Below, piece by piece: positions 12,141 to 24,185 of a stretch of 64,000 nucleotides of DNA. How positions within the stretch are numbered: position 1 is the first letter of the stretch; the number at the start of each line of letters is the position of its first letter. Below the pieces are notes generated by a model that was not told the origin of the DNA, ran no database searches, and saw nothing but the letters and a program-made list of their open reading frames with translations. Source of the stretch: Taudactylus pleione (lineage: Eukaryota; Chordata; Amphibia; Anura; Myobatrachidae); assembly GCA_031769625.1 (NCBI GenBank), contig JAUIMM010000088.1, positions 4,541,501-4,605,500 of the forward strand. The letters run 5' to 3'. The translations under genes and the position numbers were made by a program.

Positions 12141-13158
12141 AAACCTATAGGAGGCTGTCAAAAGTGGGCAACCCTTTGCTGCAGGATTTTCCTATATACT
12201 ATAAACGTGCTAAAAAGTGCTTGTACAGTTTTTCTTCTTTAAGGAACAATTTGTATTTATTGTCTGCTTCAGAATCCCTTTAATCCCCCTCCTCAACCCC
12301 TCCTGTTAATCTTAATTATGTATGATAATACTATTACAATACAATCTGGGCTACAGTAGATTCAAAATATGAAATTGCACATTTTACATGGCACTTAAAG
12401 GGAACATAACAAAGGGAGAAGAGTTAGTGCCAATGAGAACTTTAAATCATTAGAATAATTAAAAATTTTAGTAGCACACAGAAAATATTCTCATGGTCAG
12501 TAAATGCTGGGGTTTGTAGTTTGACAGTAGCTATAATGCTATCTTGCCTTAAAGTCAAAAACTTATGGCAGCTCTTATGGGGCTCTCCTGGGGAGACTTA
12601 ATTTTGCCATGTATGACTACGGAGTGTGTAGCCAACACCAATACAGACAGAGCCAAGGTGCCCCGACCAAAACAAGACCCCCAAGAAATGTTTTCTTTTT
12701 ACAGAAAAGGTTTTAAAGCGGCTAGGTAAAAAGTAGGTGTGAAAATGGTGTGTTAATTAATCTTGGAAGCATAGGTTCACAACTGACAGTACATCAATAA
12801 TAAATTGCATTTTTATTTATAGAATAAGTTTTTGTTGTGTGGTTTTTTGTTTTTTTTAATATATATATATTTTTTTTAATATACCAGTATCTTTGGGATA
12901 CAGCGACTACTAATTTATTTATTTATTTTTGTAGTCTAAAACATTGTTGCAGTTTATGCTGGTGTTTAGCTTTTGGCCCTGGGACTGTTACTGAATACTG
13001 TAATAAAAATAAATAAATATGCAACCGTACAAGGATTTTAAAAAAAGGCAGGCGTTATGTGTAAAGCATTGCTCAAAAGGGGGTAATCATCATAATTAGA
13101 GCAGGTTTGTTACATCTCAGCAGCAGCCACTTTGGTGCTGTACTGAAGTTAAGTGGTG
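12141..13158. other. Intergenic, nothing recognised
   Basis: AT-rich DNA with TA and TTTA microsatellite pieces near 12860-12940; no supported gene. Confidence 0.4.
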
Positions 13159-13179
13159 CCATAAACTGAGTTTTCTTCA

Positions 13180-13314
13180 GGGTCCTTAGGAGTCCACAGG
13201 GATACCATGGGGAATATTATGGTTGGAGACCAGGCACCAAATAGTTAAAGCTTCAGCTCCCAGGATGCCTTTGCTCCTCCCATATATACCCCGCCCCTAG
13301 CCATAGGACTTCAG
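13180..13314 (+). repeat. DIRS left inverted terminal repeat
   Basis: About 120 bp here, including GGATACCATGGGGAATATTA, are the reverse complement of 18639-18765 with few differences. The match ends at CTTCAG (13314), where the internal region begins. Confidence 0.92.
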
Positions 13315-14599
13315 TCGTGGTGGTGTGGCAGGATCAAGATGCACCTTTTGTAATAGGACTACTCCTGGCAGTCCAAAGCTTTTTTTTTTTTTTGCTTTTT
13401 TTTTTTGCTTTTCTATTTTATTTTGTTTTTTGGTTGGCAGTAGTAAGAGTCTGAATTAAGACACATATACTGCGACTCCATCTACCTCTGCCGGGCCGCA
13501 ACACCAGTAACTGGGCTGGTGATTTTGGCGGGCCACGGTTAAGCTTGCTAGCCGCAATGCTGCGACTTGGACTGCAACCGGATGTATGGAGATGTCAGGT
13601 AATTCTTTGCTTACGGGGAATCTCGCGTGGCAGTCCTTGCATCTGGTGTCAGACTCACCAGAAGCCGCTGCGGTCTGGGCCCGGGATTGTCAGCGGCCTC
13701 ACTACATCACCGGGCCCTTATAGTCTGACGTCGGGGATCGGCAGCAGACTCTTCTGCTGCCACGAGGCCAGTGTACCAGGCTGGTTAACACCGCTTTGGG
13801 GAGGTATGTGCTCCCCCGGCAGCTCCTCCCCCACCCAGACGCAGTCCTTATGAAGGGTTTCGCGCATCTGGGTGGTTCCGCCTCTCATCCACATTTAATG
13901 AGACTATCACGATCCACACTCAATGCACCCTGTAGCTGTTGGTTTCAGGAGGGTTTGGGTCAGTCTCCCTGTATACCTCTCTTGTTTAAGGTGTATATAG
14001 TGCTCTATATCCTACCATTCCGTGTGTAGTTGATTTAGAGTCGATTGTAATTTTATTACATATGCATGGTATGGACTGTTTGCTAGCTGCTGTATTGACA
14101 CTGTCCTTTTTATTTCTGTCTGTCAATTATAACTATCACTTTTTTTCTCTCCATCCTCTCGGGGTGGAGGTTTTTCTCTTGAGTACTTCACATTCGTTAA
14201 GATTTCGTGAAGGCTGTTAGGCTGTTACACATAATTGCAACTCTTGCCTTTTATATTGAAATATATCAAAAGATAAAGGAATATAGGAGGGGGAGCCCTC
14301 TGTGCTGGCTTCATGCATGGGTTTGTTTTTTTTTTTTTTTTTTTTTTATCCCCTCAGGACATTTAGGATGGTTTGTGTGTTGTTATAAAGAGGCACCTCA
14401 CCAATCCAGTTTACCTGTCCTGGACAAGAGCCTTCTTGGCTGCTTCCACTATGCTGCCTTGGATGGGGGTGTCCGCAGCATGCTATGTTGTATCTCCTAT
14501 GCATCCTTCCTGGAAGATCATTGATAGTCAGAGTATGGCACCATCTAATTTTGATAGCAATCTGATTTATTAGTAAGGCGCCTAAGTGCAAGTTGGCTT

Positions 14600-15440
14600 T
14601 TTATCAGTCTCCTCAACATATGGATTCAGAGTATTCAGATGATCGCAAGGTTCCTCTCCAGGGTCTAGCTCAAAGGAGGAGGACAATCTATCCACAGTGA
14701 ATGTTCCTTGTTGGGTGAAGGTGATTAAATCAATCCCAGACATTCAGGATGTTGAACCAGCTCATAGTAAGAAGGCTCCAGTGTTTAATCACCACCGGAA
14801 GTTGGTCAAAACAGAGTTTCCTGTATCTGAACAGCTCACTAAGCTTATGGCTAAGACATGGGGTAACCATAACAAACGTTTTTATGTGAATAAGCGAATA
14901 ACGGGAGCTAGCTCCTACTGTGGATGCTCATGTGATGCATTTAATCAGGCATACTACATTGCCTATTCCGTCGGCATCTTCTCTGAAGGATTCCATGGAT
15001 AAAAACATTGAAGCATGTCTCAAAATGACCTTTTCATCATCTGGAGCTGTTACCAGTCCAGCTATGGTTGGAGCCTGGGTAGCCAAGGCTGTTGAAGAAT
15101 GGATGGGAGCATTGGAAAATTCTCTACCAAATGCTTCCCATATATACGGGAAGCTGCTTCCTATCTGGGAGGAGCTGCTGTAGGTGCTGGAAATTTTAGC
15201 TTCTAAAGCATCAGCAGCTTCAGTAGTGGCATGCAGGGTTTGGTTTAAGTCCTGGAAAGCTGATACAGGATCAAATTAGGTGCTGGAAGTTTTACCCTTT
15301 TATGGAAAAGTACTTTTTTGGAGCAGAGCTGGATAAAATGATAGCTACCCTGGCAGCTTCAAAGTCAGCAGGTCTGCCATCTACGGTAACTAGAAGGTCT
15401 AGACAGGTTTATTTTCAGTCCTTCCGTTCTCAGGGACGAG
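14600..15440 (+). pseudogene. DIRS gag-like ORF1, broken
   Basis: Frames at 14697-15002 and 14920-15183 overlap and together cover a basic, helical protein of the type found upstream of RT in vertebrate DIRS elements; it is expected to package element RNA. Position and style are the main support, since ORF1 of DIRS is weakly conserved. At least one frameshift (about 14900-14930) and several stops break it. Confidence 0.6.
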
Positions 15441-15749
15441 CTAGGGAACAGCCTTCCTAGTTTTCACAAAATATCATGGTCTGGCCCGGAAAGACGTCCA
15501 GCTTCTAAGCCGGATGACAAAGCCTCTGATGGGGCTGGCCTCCTGGGGGATCCCAGGGTGGGGGCCGACTTCAGTTACGGATTGTTGGTTTCAAACAGAT
15601 GCCTGGGTCCGAGAAGTGCTCTCTGAGGTATGCCCTCACTTTCAGGAGGCCTCATCCCCAGAAGTTTTTTGCACAGATCCTAGAGCAGATGCGGTAAAGG
15701 CTTTGGCCCTTTAGAAGGCCATTTACTCCCTGCTGCAGGTGGGAGGTAA

Positions 15750-17185
15750 TAGTCCCGGTTCCTGTGTCGCAACAGTCAAGGTGGTTATTCCAATCATCGC
15801 CCTATATTAAATCTAAAAACCCTCAACAGGTTTATCCATGTACCCAAGTTTCATATGGAAACTCTCCGATCAATTATTTTGGCAATGGAGCTGGGGGATT
15901 ACTGGGTTTCCCTGGACATTCAGGTGTATATCTGCATGTTCCTATTATACCATCCCACCAGCAATTTTTTACGGTTTACTATTCTTCAGGAACATTAGCA
16001 AATTTCAGGCTCTACCCTTTCGCCTAGCTATGGTTACCTGGATATTTAACAAAATAATGGCAGTCATGACTGCCAGCTCAGGAGTCAGGGAGTCAGAATT
16101 CTGCCATATCTGGATGATCATCTGATAATGGCACAGAGCCGGTTGTTTTACAAAACCATCTTCAACTGATCATAGCCTGCTTACAAAAGCACAGCTGGAT
16201 CTTCAATTGGAAGAAATCATCACTTTCTCCAACAGAGCAGATGGTACATCTGGGAGCTCTTCTGGATTCTCGAGCAAAGACTGCAATGATAGGGCCACAA
16301 TCTTGTCCTGTGGCAGAATCAAATACGCAAGATGCTTCGCAAGCGAAGGGTATCCATTCTGTTAGCAATGCAGGTCCTGGGATCAATGGTATCCACCTTC
16401 GACATGGTGGAGTATGCTCAGTTCCATTCCAGGTCTCTGCAAAGATTGATTCTCTCCAAGTGCAACAGACAGTATCATTAAATAAAATTCCAAAGGATCC
16501 TTCTTGCTCCAGAGGTTTGTCACTCCCTTCTGTGGTTGCTGAAAAAGGATCATCTGAACAAAGGGCGCCCCTTCTGGATTCCACATTGGGTGCTTCTTAC
16601 CACAGACACCCGTCTTCGTGGATGGGGAGCAGTGACATGTCAACACACCTTTCAGGGAAGGTTGACAAAGCAGGAAAGTCATCTGCCAATAAACATTCGG
16701 GAACTGCGAACAGCATACAAAGCAGTTGGCATGGCACATGACCTGCTCTAAGCCGGTCCAGATCCAGTCCGACAATGCGACAAGTGGCCTACCTCAATCA
16801 TCAGGGAAGCACAAGAAGTTACACAGCCATGAAAGAAGTGACAAGGGTTCTGATTTGGGCAGAACGTCATCTTCCGGCTATCTCAGCAATATTCATACCG
16901 GGAGTACTCAATTGGGAAACAGACTTCCTAAGTTGCCAGGACATACACGCCAGAGAGGGGTATCTCCATCTGGGAGTGTTTCAGCTCCTGGTAAACAAAT
17001 GGGGTCTACCAGAAATGGATCTCATGGTGTCATGTCACAACCATAAGGTTCCAAGGTACGTGTCCAAGTCCAGAGACCCATCAGCAGCCTTTGTGGATGC
17101 ACTGGCAGTAAAATGGGACTTCAAGCTAGCATATCTCTTTGCTTCGATATTCCTCCTACCAAGAGTTCTCACGAAATTCAAGTAG
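15750..17185 (+). pseudogene. DIRS reverse transcriptase-RNase H, broken
   Basis: The reverse transcriptase catalytic box YLDD is encoded at 16107-16118 (context LPYLDDHLIMAQS). Downstream is the connection motif HLGALLDSRAKT (from about 16241). The RNase H region follows, with IQSDNAT near 16750, AYLNHQGSTRS in the next frame, then DLMVSCHNHKVPRY and SKSRDPSA near 17020-17080, all characteristic of DIRS. Successive motifs sit in different frames, so frameshifts separate them. The enzyme would copy element RNA into DNA. Confidence 0.88.
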
Positions 17186-17339
17186 GAAGGCGGAACAGTA
17201 ATATTGGTGGCTCCGACTTGGCCCAGACATCGCTGGTTCACTGACATACAGAATCTATCCATAGACCGTAAGTATCCACTTCCTCTATGGCAGGATCTGC
17301 TGACATAGGGTCCCTGCCAGCATCCGGACTTACCTCATC

Positions 17340-18381
17340 TGGCTTTTAACGGTGTGGCTCTTGAATCTTTAATCTAAAGAGCAAAAGGTTTTTCCAGTTC
17401 TGTAATTCAGACAATGCTTAGGGCACAAAAGCCTGCCTCTACCCGCATCTATTACAGGGTTTAGCATTCTTTCGGTCATTGGTGTGCCCACATAAGGTAT
17501 GATCCTAAGGTGTTCAGGAGTTCCAGGATACTGGCTATTCTCTAGGCTGGATTAGACCTTGGTCTTCTCCTGGCTACATTGAGAGTACAGGTTTCTGCAC
17601 TCTTAGTCTGGTTCCAAAGAAAGATTGCTTCTTTGCCAGATATTAGATTTTTTTTTTTTTCAGGGAGTTCTGCGAGTTTAACCCTTTTCTTTTTTTTGTT
17701 TGTCCCACCAGTTGCACTGGGGGAGCTGTCTTTTTGGTTCTTAAGGGGCTACAGGTTTCCCAATTTGAACCTCTGGACTCTGTAGACTTGAAATGGTTGA
17801 CAGTGAGGAGAAAGTGTCTTCGCTATCTCTTCTGCATGCAGTGTCTCTGATTTAGCAGCACTTTCTTGTTGCCCTCCATTTTTATTTTTCACCAGGATAA
17901 AGCTGTTCTTCGTACAAGGGAGGGTTACCTTCCTATGGTACTGTAACATTTTCATGTGACTGAAGAAATTTGTTCCAGCTTTTCAGGCTCAGATCTTTCT
18001 GTAGGTGAAGCCTCCCTCGATGTAGTTTGTGCTCGCCTTATCTATGAGGAGCGCACAAACTCTGTAAAAATCAGATGCTCTCTTTGTATGGTTTTAACAA
18101 ACGATGGTGACCAGCTATTAAACAAATTTTCTCTCTCTCAGTGGTACACGCAGGATGATCTCCCTGTCCCAAGCACTGTGACAGCACATTCTACTCGGTC
18201 TGTAGGGCCATGGTGGGCATTTAGTTGTGGTGCCTCTGCTGAACAATTGTGCAAGGCAGCCACGTGGTCGTCTTCTGTCCACACTTTTCTCAGGTTTTAT
18301 GCCTTTGATACTTTTGCCTCCCTGGATGCTTCCTTTGGGCGACGAGTTCTACTTTCTGCTCAGGAGCGTCCCCCACCCTAG
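17340..18381 (+). pseudogene. DIRS tyrosine recombinase, broken
   Basis: The C-terminal part (17956-18381) retains AHSTRSVGPWWAF, which holds the H-x-x-R portion of the recombinase catalytic set. ASAEQLCKAATWSS and TFLRFYAFD with a candidate catalytic tyrosine follow. This pattern is specific to DIRS-type recombinases. The N-terminal part (17340-17780) is interrupted by stops and a T-tract insertion near 17648-17700. The recombinase would integrate the circular DNA copy without target duplication. Confidence 0.88.
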
Positions 18382-18394
18382 GGGCACTGCTTTC

Positions 18395-18462
18395 GGACAT
18401 CCCCATAGTATCCCTGTGGATAGCTATGGACCCTGAAGAAGAAATTTAGAGTTATCGTAGAT
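18395..18462 (+). repeat. DIRS internal complementary region
   Basis: The sequence TATCCCTGTGGATAGCTATGG followed by ACCCTGAAGAAGAAATTTAG and AGTTATCGTAGATAAC is the complement of the outer parts of both terminal repeats (about 13160-13205 and 18750-18805). DIRS elements use such a segment as the template to join their ends during circle formation. Confidence 0.85.
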
Positions 18463-18638
18463 AACTTTTTTTTTTTTTATTTTATTTATTTTTTTCTTTG
18501 AGGTCACCACCCTGATGCACCTGGCTGCATGAGTAAGTTTTTCTTTCGGTCACAGATTCCCTCATTTTTATTTTTTTTTGTAAGTGTTTCTGGTGTATGA
18601 TTTCTCCTCTTTCCTTCTCCTGCCTTGAGGCTTGTTAA

Positions 18639-18765
18639 CTGAAGTCCTATGGCTAGGGGTGGGGTATATATGGAGGCATCCTGGGAGCTGAAGCTTTAAC
18701 TGTTTGGTGCCTGGTCTTCAACCATAATATTCCCCATGGTATCCCAGTGGACCCTATGGACCTAG
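18639..18765 (+). repeat. DIRS right inverted terminal repeat
   Basis: Reverse complement of the left repeat, starting CTGAAGTCCTATGGCTAGGG and including TAATATTCCCCATGGTATCC. Confidence 0.92.
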
Positions 18766-18814
18766 AAGAAAAGGAGTTGTCTAGATAAGTCTACCATAAC
18801 TCTAATTTTTGTGT

Positions 18815-18852
18815 GGATGTGATGTGATGTGATGTGATGTGCTGTGCTGTAG
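18815..18852. repeat. GATGT microsatellite
   Basis: Five-base TGATG/GATGT units repeat about five times, then two TGCTG variants, immediately after the DIRS right end. Confidence 0.85.
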
Positions 18853-19335
18853 CATAAGCGAGTCTGGCCTGCGTACTGTAGGAGTGGTGGACCTTTATTC
18901 TGCATACCAGCTGGATTTGGGTGTTCTCACCAGATGCCCCGCTTTATCCTATTGACTCTGCAACAACGTCTGCTACATTAATCTGTGAAGCTTTTTGGTC
19001 CTTCCCTTTAATCGAGCAAATATACCATGTTTTCTTACCCTAATCACCTGTCACTGCTCTTCTCACTTCTTTCACTTTTTCTCTCATCTACAAGTTTGAA
19101 CCTCACTGTACTGCTTTTATCTTCCTCTCTGCTGGTTTACACTGTCTGCAATTGTAATGTGCAAAAGCACAATGCATGAGAAATACTGTGTCATCAGTAG
19201 GACAATCTTGTAATGACAGACGAGAACTGGGAAAGGGAAAACCTTTTTCTTCTGTGCCAGCCTGTGCACATCGATCCATCTGAACGGACTTGAATAGCTA
19301 ACACCAATTTTAATTTATACCGGCTCTATAAGTGT
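18853..19335. other. Intergenic, nothing recognised
   Basis: No supported coding, RNA or repeat feature. Confidence 0.4.
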
Positions 19336-19560
19336 ATATACAATCATGTGAAAAAGAGCACACCCTCCATGGGTTTTGCATATCAGGTCATAATTAACAC
19401 TCCACCTAGTTTTCATCAAGTCCTATAATTTGATAAATGCAATGACATTACATTGTTTATGTTCATTATACAACAGGGAGAACCAATATGAAGAAGCTGC
19501 ATGCTTTAAAAAAAAAAAAAAAAAGTTCACCCTATGATGTGTGAGAGAGAGAGAGAGAAT
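19336..19560. mobile_element. Possible Tc1/mariner-derived MITE end plus A-tract and GA microsatellite
   Basis: The words ATCATGTGAAAAAGAGCACACC and GGTTTTGCATATCAGG recall a common vertebrate MITE end, recognised from memory only. A run of about 17 A follows at 19508-19524 and (GA)n at 19542-19557. No second terminal repeat is seen. Confidence 0.35.
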
Positions 19561-20100
19561 CTGTCACTTTACAGGCTGTGCTTGAAAAATGGCAGGAGCT
19601 GATTAGTTGGTACTTTTTCTCCTCGTCCACTTTCTCTCACCAAGGATTAGTACATAGACCCTGTATTCATTAAACTGCAGATTTTGAAAGCTGCCAGGTA
19701 ACGAGTGTGTAGTATATATACCCTACAGTCTCTTAATTGTGGACTTTTGGATCCACCCTCCTTACAACACTGCTCCAGGTCATTCATGTTTGTGGGCATT
19801 TATTTATGCATAGCCTTCTTAAGGTGCTGCTATAGCATCTCAATGGGCTTGTGATGTGAGAGGAGATATATCAAACTTCCAGAGCAGTAAAGTAGAGAAG
19901 TTAACCACAACCACCACTCAGCTTCTAATTGTTATTTACCTAAGCACAGTTTATAAAATAACATAAACTGATTGATTTCTATAGGCAATGTCTAAACTTT
20001 CTCTCTTGGGTTTGATATATCTCGCCTGTGGTGTTTGACTTGGTCAATTCAAACTCTTGGTTAATTTTCAGCCATTCAGTTGAACATCTGTTGCTTTACT
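19561..20100. other. Intergenic, nothing recognised
   Basis: No supported feature. Confidence 0.4.
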
Positions 20101-20407
20101 AAAGCTGGGCATCCACTATACAATTTTCTGTCCAATCTGGGTGGTTGGAATGAAAACCTGGTAATGTATTTGAGGAAATGACAGTCGATCATATGGTTTT
20201 AAACACTGAAAAAAGGCCAAAAAAATTGTTCAAATTTGTGTGTTTTTAAGTTTTAACCAATTTGTCTGAACAACCATTGTCTGTTTTCCAGTGTTTGTGA
20301 GCAAATGGATGACTGTCATTTGCTCCCATACATTACCAGGTTTTCATTCCAACCAGCCAGATTGGACAGAGATCTGACAGAAAATTGTATAGTGTATGCC
20401 CAGCTTT
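20101..20407. mobile_element. MITE with AAAGCTGGGC ends (copy 2)
   Basis: A 307-bp fold-back: AAAGCTGGGCATCCACTATA followed by CAATTTTCTG at the left is matched by the complement at the right, ending TATGCCCAGCTTT. Inner arms also pair (ATTACCAGGTTTTCATTCCA near 20333 with its complement near 20147). Confidence 0.8.
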
Positions 20408-21769
20408 AGGATCACGGTTTTGTAGCGTCATCTAATTTAGCCCAAGCCTCAAGTATTCAACAGATTGTCTCACATCCTACTCTACAATACTCTGGCATAA
20501 AGAGTTCATGGCGCTTGAGTCCTGTGGCCACAAAACATGTCCAAATCACATCTCGGGAAGCACTGTGCTTGGCAGTTGGTATGGTTAGTTTTCACCAACC
20601 ATGGCATTTTGTAAAAAAGACAAAACCACTTCTAAGAATAGAGTTTGAACTGCATTTATTGTGTTGACACATCCCTGGCTTTACAGATCACTGGAGAACA
20701 GCGCTAATTACTACCCAACTGTATACAGACAAACCTCAAGCAAAATTTGTTTAAAAAAAAATTAACATTTTAATTCAAAAATGTAAAAATAAAGCATGGC
20801 ACTTCATCAATAAAAAAATGACTGTAACACACTTCTCATTGCCAGAACTGAAAGGAATACATATGATCAGTGAGGGCACTAATGATATAAACTCTAAGCC
20901 ATGTTTTCAGCATGGGCCATCTTACTCAGACTGGCCACCGGAACTGCTCAACCAAAGCCAGGGAATCTGAAACGGAAAACGCAGAAACTGGCCTCGGCAC
21001 TCCCACAAAACGTAGTCACAATGCCTCAATTTTGTGGAACGGTCCCTATCGCTGCCCATTCCCTGCCCGCCAACAGCAGCCTGTCAATTAGGGTGTGGCA
21101 TCCAGGGCCCTTTGACTGGGCTATCAGTGGCATCACAGCACATAGGCACTGCAGCACCGGCGCATGCGCAGACCACATGCCGTCGGACTGACACACACAC
21201 CCACCCCCCTCTATGTGCATTGATCTTTAGCCTGTAGAGGATCTTGCAAAGCCTTTCCGACTTCAAAAAGTTTTCCATGAATGGATATAGGGTAATGTCA
21301 TTCTCCTCTTACTAATTTGCAGTGTGCCTCTGTCTGTCCCCATAGTAGCCTAATTCCTGTTTTCTCTTGTGTTAACTTGTCAATAAATTGAGCGAGGTTG
21401 AGAAATGTCCTTTTGAGCTGTGAAAACACCAAAGGGCTTTTCCCAAGTTAATAAATAGACCCCTGTATCTTTAGGGCTGTTCTTGAATAGGTAAATACTA
21501 GATTCAAGACATTCAACATGTGGCCACCTTAAAGCATGTAATAAGTTCAAATTGGATGGTTTGTTTCATACGATGGGTCTTAAACAAAACCACTACATGA
21601 TTGCCTTCCAAATGCAAACCACTGATAGACTCTTCTTTGAGTGAATGCAGTCACCATTTATGCCACAATGTTGGGTCTAGTAGTTCTTAGAAGCACTAGG
21701 CTGGCGTGAACACCTGACAAAACACTTGCTGTGGAATTATACCCTTAAGTAGGGAGAGTGGGTAGGTAA
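20408..21769. other. Intergenic, nothing recognised
   Basis: Contains overlapping short frames on both strands at 20901-21278 that share a GC-rich patch; none carries a recognised motif. Confidence 0.4.
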
Positions 21770-21777
21770 GGGTTTCC

Positions 21778-22056
21778 CAGAGCCGTAGCTATCGTAGTGT
21801 GGCCAGTGCCATCGCACAGGGCACCACAGGTCAGGAGGCGCTGTTTGGGCCTGTCAAATTTCTGTTTATTATCATTCTTGCTTGTAGCTTACTCTTATGT
21901 TATCCCCAGCATCTCCTGCCCTCTCCTATCCCTTCCCAGGCCCATCCCCATGAAGCCATGGCCCTTTTTATGGGTGCATTATGTCTCTTTGAAAAATGAG
22001 GGGGGCGCCAATACTCTTTCTGGCACAGGGTACCAAAAAGTCTAATTACGGCTCTG
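21778..22056. mobile_element. hAT MITE with perfect 8-bp target duplication
   Basis: The ends are CAGAGCCGTAGCTA and TAATTACGGCTCTG. The flanks are GGGTTTCC at both 21770-21777 and 22057-22064, an exact 8-bp duplication, so the insertion and both boundaries are secure. The interior (279 bp in all) is non-coding. Its ends resemble those of the larger hAT element at 37694-39762 (CAGGGCCGTAACTA). Confidence 0.93.
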
Positions 22057-22064
22057 GGGTTTCC

Positions 22065-22740
22065 TACATATTTTTTGCATATGGTTTATTTTTTTGTTTG
22101 CTGAATAATGAGTAATACCTGTTGAGGGGTCTCATAACATGACACTCAAATACTAGGAGTTGGTAATTGTTGATTATGTCCTGATATGTGAAAAACACAT
22201 TTAATGAAGATGGATACCTGTTCAATAATCATCTTCAATCAGTTCTACTCTAAACAATTTCTAATAATAATGTCTGTTTATAGCTGAACTTGCAGTGAAT
22301 AAAAGGTCTCGGATTCTCCATCATTGTACAAATGATCCTGCAAAGAGATTAGGATTAGTGATCAGGATTAGTGAGTTGGAGAAATGATGGCCTGGAAACA
22401 GCATGTGCCCCCTGAGTAAAGAAAGAAATATGTGCCTAATGACAAACACCCACACAGCTGAGTTCATGAAAGCAACATTTGTAAACTAACACAGTACATG
22501 ATCAAATCTGCCATTTGCTGCATGAAATTCCTGCAGATAAATCACTGTGAGTAGCTACCTGCAGAAAGCACATGTTTACTTACATTCTGCTAATACCTGC
22601 AGAAGCTAGTCACCAAGCAACTTAAATATACATGATTAATCACTAGTGTGGCTGATACACATAAGAATTAATTAAGTGCTTATTAATTGCATCTACTATC
22701 TATGGATGTTTGTATAAGGATATATGTATGTATATATTCT
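22065..22740. other. Intergenic, nothing recognised
   Basis: AT-rich sequence; no supported feature. Confidence 0.4.
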
Positions 22741-22744
22741 CTCT

Positions 22745-23885
22745 CGTATAAAATCAAGCACCTAGCCATGCAGTTTCCATTTGCAAACATTTGTTATTCA
22801 AAATGGGTGGTACTGAAGAGCTCAGTGACTTCAAGTGTGGTACTGTGATAGGATGCCACCTTTGCAATAAGACTGTTCGTGAAATTTCATCCCTACTGGA
22901 TATTCCATGGTCAACTGTAAGTGATATTAATAGAAAGTGGAAAGAGTTTAGGAACAATTGCAACTCAGCCACGAAGCAGAAGACCACGTAAAATCACAGA
23001 GTGGGGTCAATGATTCCTAAGGCGTATGGTGCTTAAAAGTTGCCAACGCTCTGCCGATAGTTACAAACTTCCACTGGCATTAATGTAAGCACTAAAACTG
23101 TGTGTCAGAAGCTTAATGGAATGGGTTTCCATGACCAAGCAGCTGCATGCAAGCCTCATCGCCAAGTCCAATGCCAAGCGTCGGATGGAGCAGTGTAAAG
23201 CACACCAACACTGGACTGTGGAGCAATGGAAACGTGTTCTGTGGAGTGACGAATCACGCCTCTCCTTTTGGCAGTCTGATGGGCAAGTCTGGGTTTGGCG
23301 GAACGTTACCTGCCTGACTGCATTGTGTCAAGAACTTTGGTGGTGGAGGGATAATGGTAAGGGGCTGTTTTTCCGGGTTTGGTCTAGGCCCCTAAACTCC
23401 AGCGAGGGGCAATCTTAATGCTTCAGCATACCAAGACATTTTGGATAATGCTATGCTTCCAACTTTGTGGCAACAGTTTGGGGAAGACCCTTTTCTAATC
23501 CGACATGACACTGTGCCCCTGTGCACAAAGCAAGGACTATAAAGACATGGCTTGAGTAGTTCAGTGTGGAAGAACTTGACTGCCCGCACAGAGCCCTGAC
23601 CTCAACCCCATCAAGTACATTTGGGATGAACTGGAACTGAGATTGCGAGCCAGGCCTTCTTGACCAACATCAGTGCCTGACCTCATAAATGCTCTACAGA
23701 ATTAATGGGCACAAATTCCCATAGAAACACTCCAAAATCTTGTGGAAAGCCATCCAATAAGAGTGGAAGCTGTTATAGCTGCATAAGGGAAACCAACTCC
23801 ATATTAAAGTATGTGTATTTGAAATCAATATCATTACCTCCCTGTTGGTGTAATGGTCAGGTGTCCGGAAACTTTTGTCCATATA
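22745..23885 (+). mobile_element. Tc1-like transposon relic, + strand
   Basis: A decayed transposase is followed by a right end reading GTCAGGTGTCCGGAAACTTT then TGTCCATATAG, a typical Tc1-like terminal repeat. The left terminal repeat is not recognisable. It belongs to a different Tc1 lineage from 7293-8861. Confidence 0.85.
22800..23680 (+). pseudogene. Tc1-like transposase, frameshifted
   Basis: The N-terminal DNA-binding segment at 22803-22991 includes NKTVREISSLLDIPWSTVSD, a helix-turn-helix. The catalytic part contains WKRVLWSDESRLSFW near 23240 (first Asp), a degenerate second-Asp block (RHDTVPLCTK near 23505) and PDLNPIKYIWDELE near 23600 (final Glu). The motifs lie in different frames. 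A conserved glycine-rich WWWRDN block near 23340 precedes a break. Confidence 0.9.
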
Positions 23886-24185
23886 GGACCATATCCAATT
23901 AGCTGTGGTAAATTACCATGGCTAATTAGCTCGCTCGGGGCTATCCAATTAGCCCCGAAGTCAGCCTGACAACGGCACTTATCGGGGTTTTTTCTGGACC
24001 TGATGTGATCCGAAAAATAATCCACGATAAGTGCCGTGTTTTTATACCAAAAAAGGGCGAGAACCCTTAGGTCTGCGAGCTTATTGCGGCTCCTATGTGT
24101 TAACGGGCAAACTATCCTATTATTGTCCCTGTTTTTCGCCAATCGCAAGGATCAATTAGCGCCCAAACAGTCATAGACAGTAAGG
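23886..24185. other. MITE-like palindromic fragment abutting the retrovirus
   Basis: Short palindromes follow one another, for example GGGGCTATCCAATTAGCCCC near 23936, and a CCAATTAGC word recurs. This sits where the 5' LTR and the start of gag should be. I read it as foreign sequence that replaced or interrupted the retroviral 5' end. Confidence 0.4.

Larger units (their letters stand above)
13160..18812 (+). mobile_element. DIRS-type tyrosine-recombinase retrotransposon
   Basis: The element has long inverted terminal repeats (13180-13314 and 18639-18765) and decayed gag-like, RT/RNase H and tyrosine recombinase regions in that order. A segment at about 18395-18462 is complementary to both outer ends. 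This internal complementary region is diagnostic of DIRS elements, which integrate a circular intermediate by site-specific recombination and leave no target duplication. Length, about 5.65 kb, matches vertebrate DIRS. All reading frames are broken, so the copy is dead. Confidence 0.93.

Noticed and set aside
16241..16741. Stand-alone 166-codon host gene
   Set aside because: The sequence carries DIRS RT-connection motifs and lies between DIRS terminal repeats.
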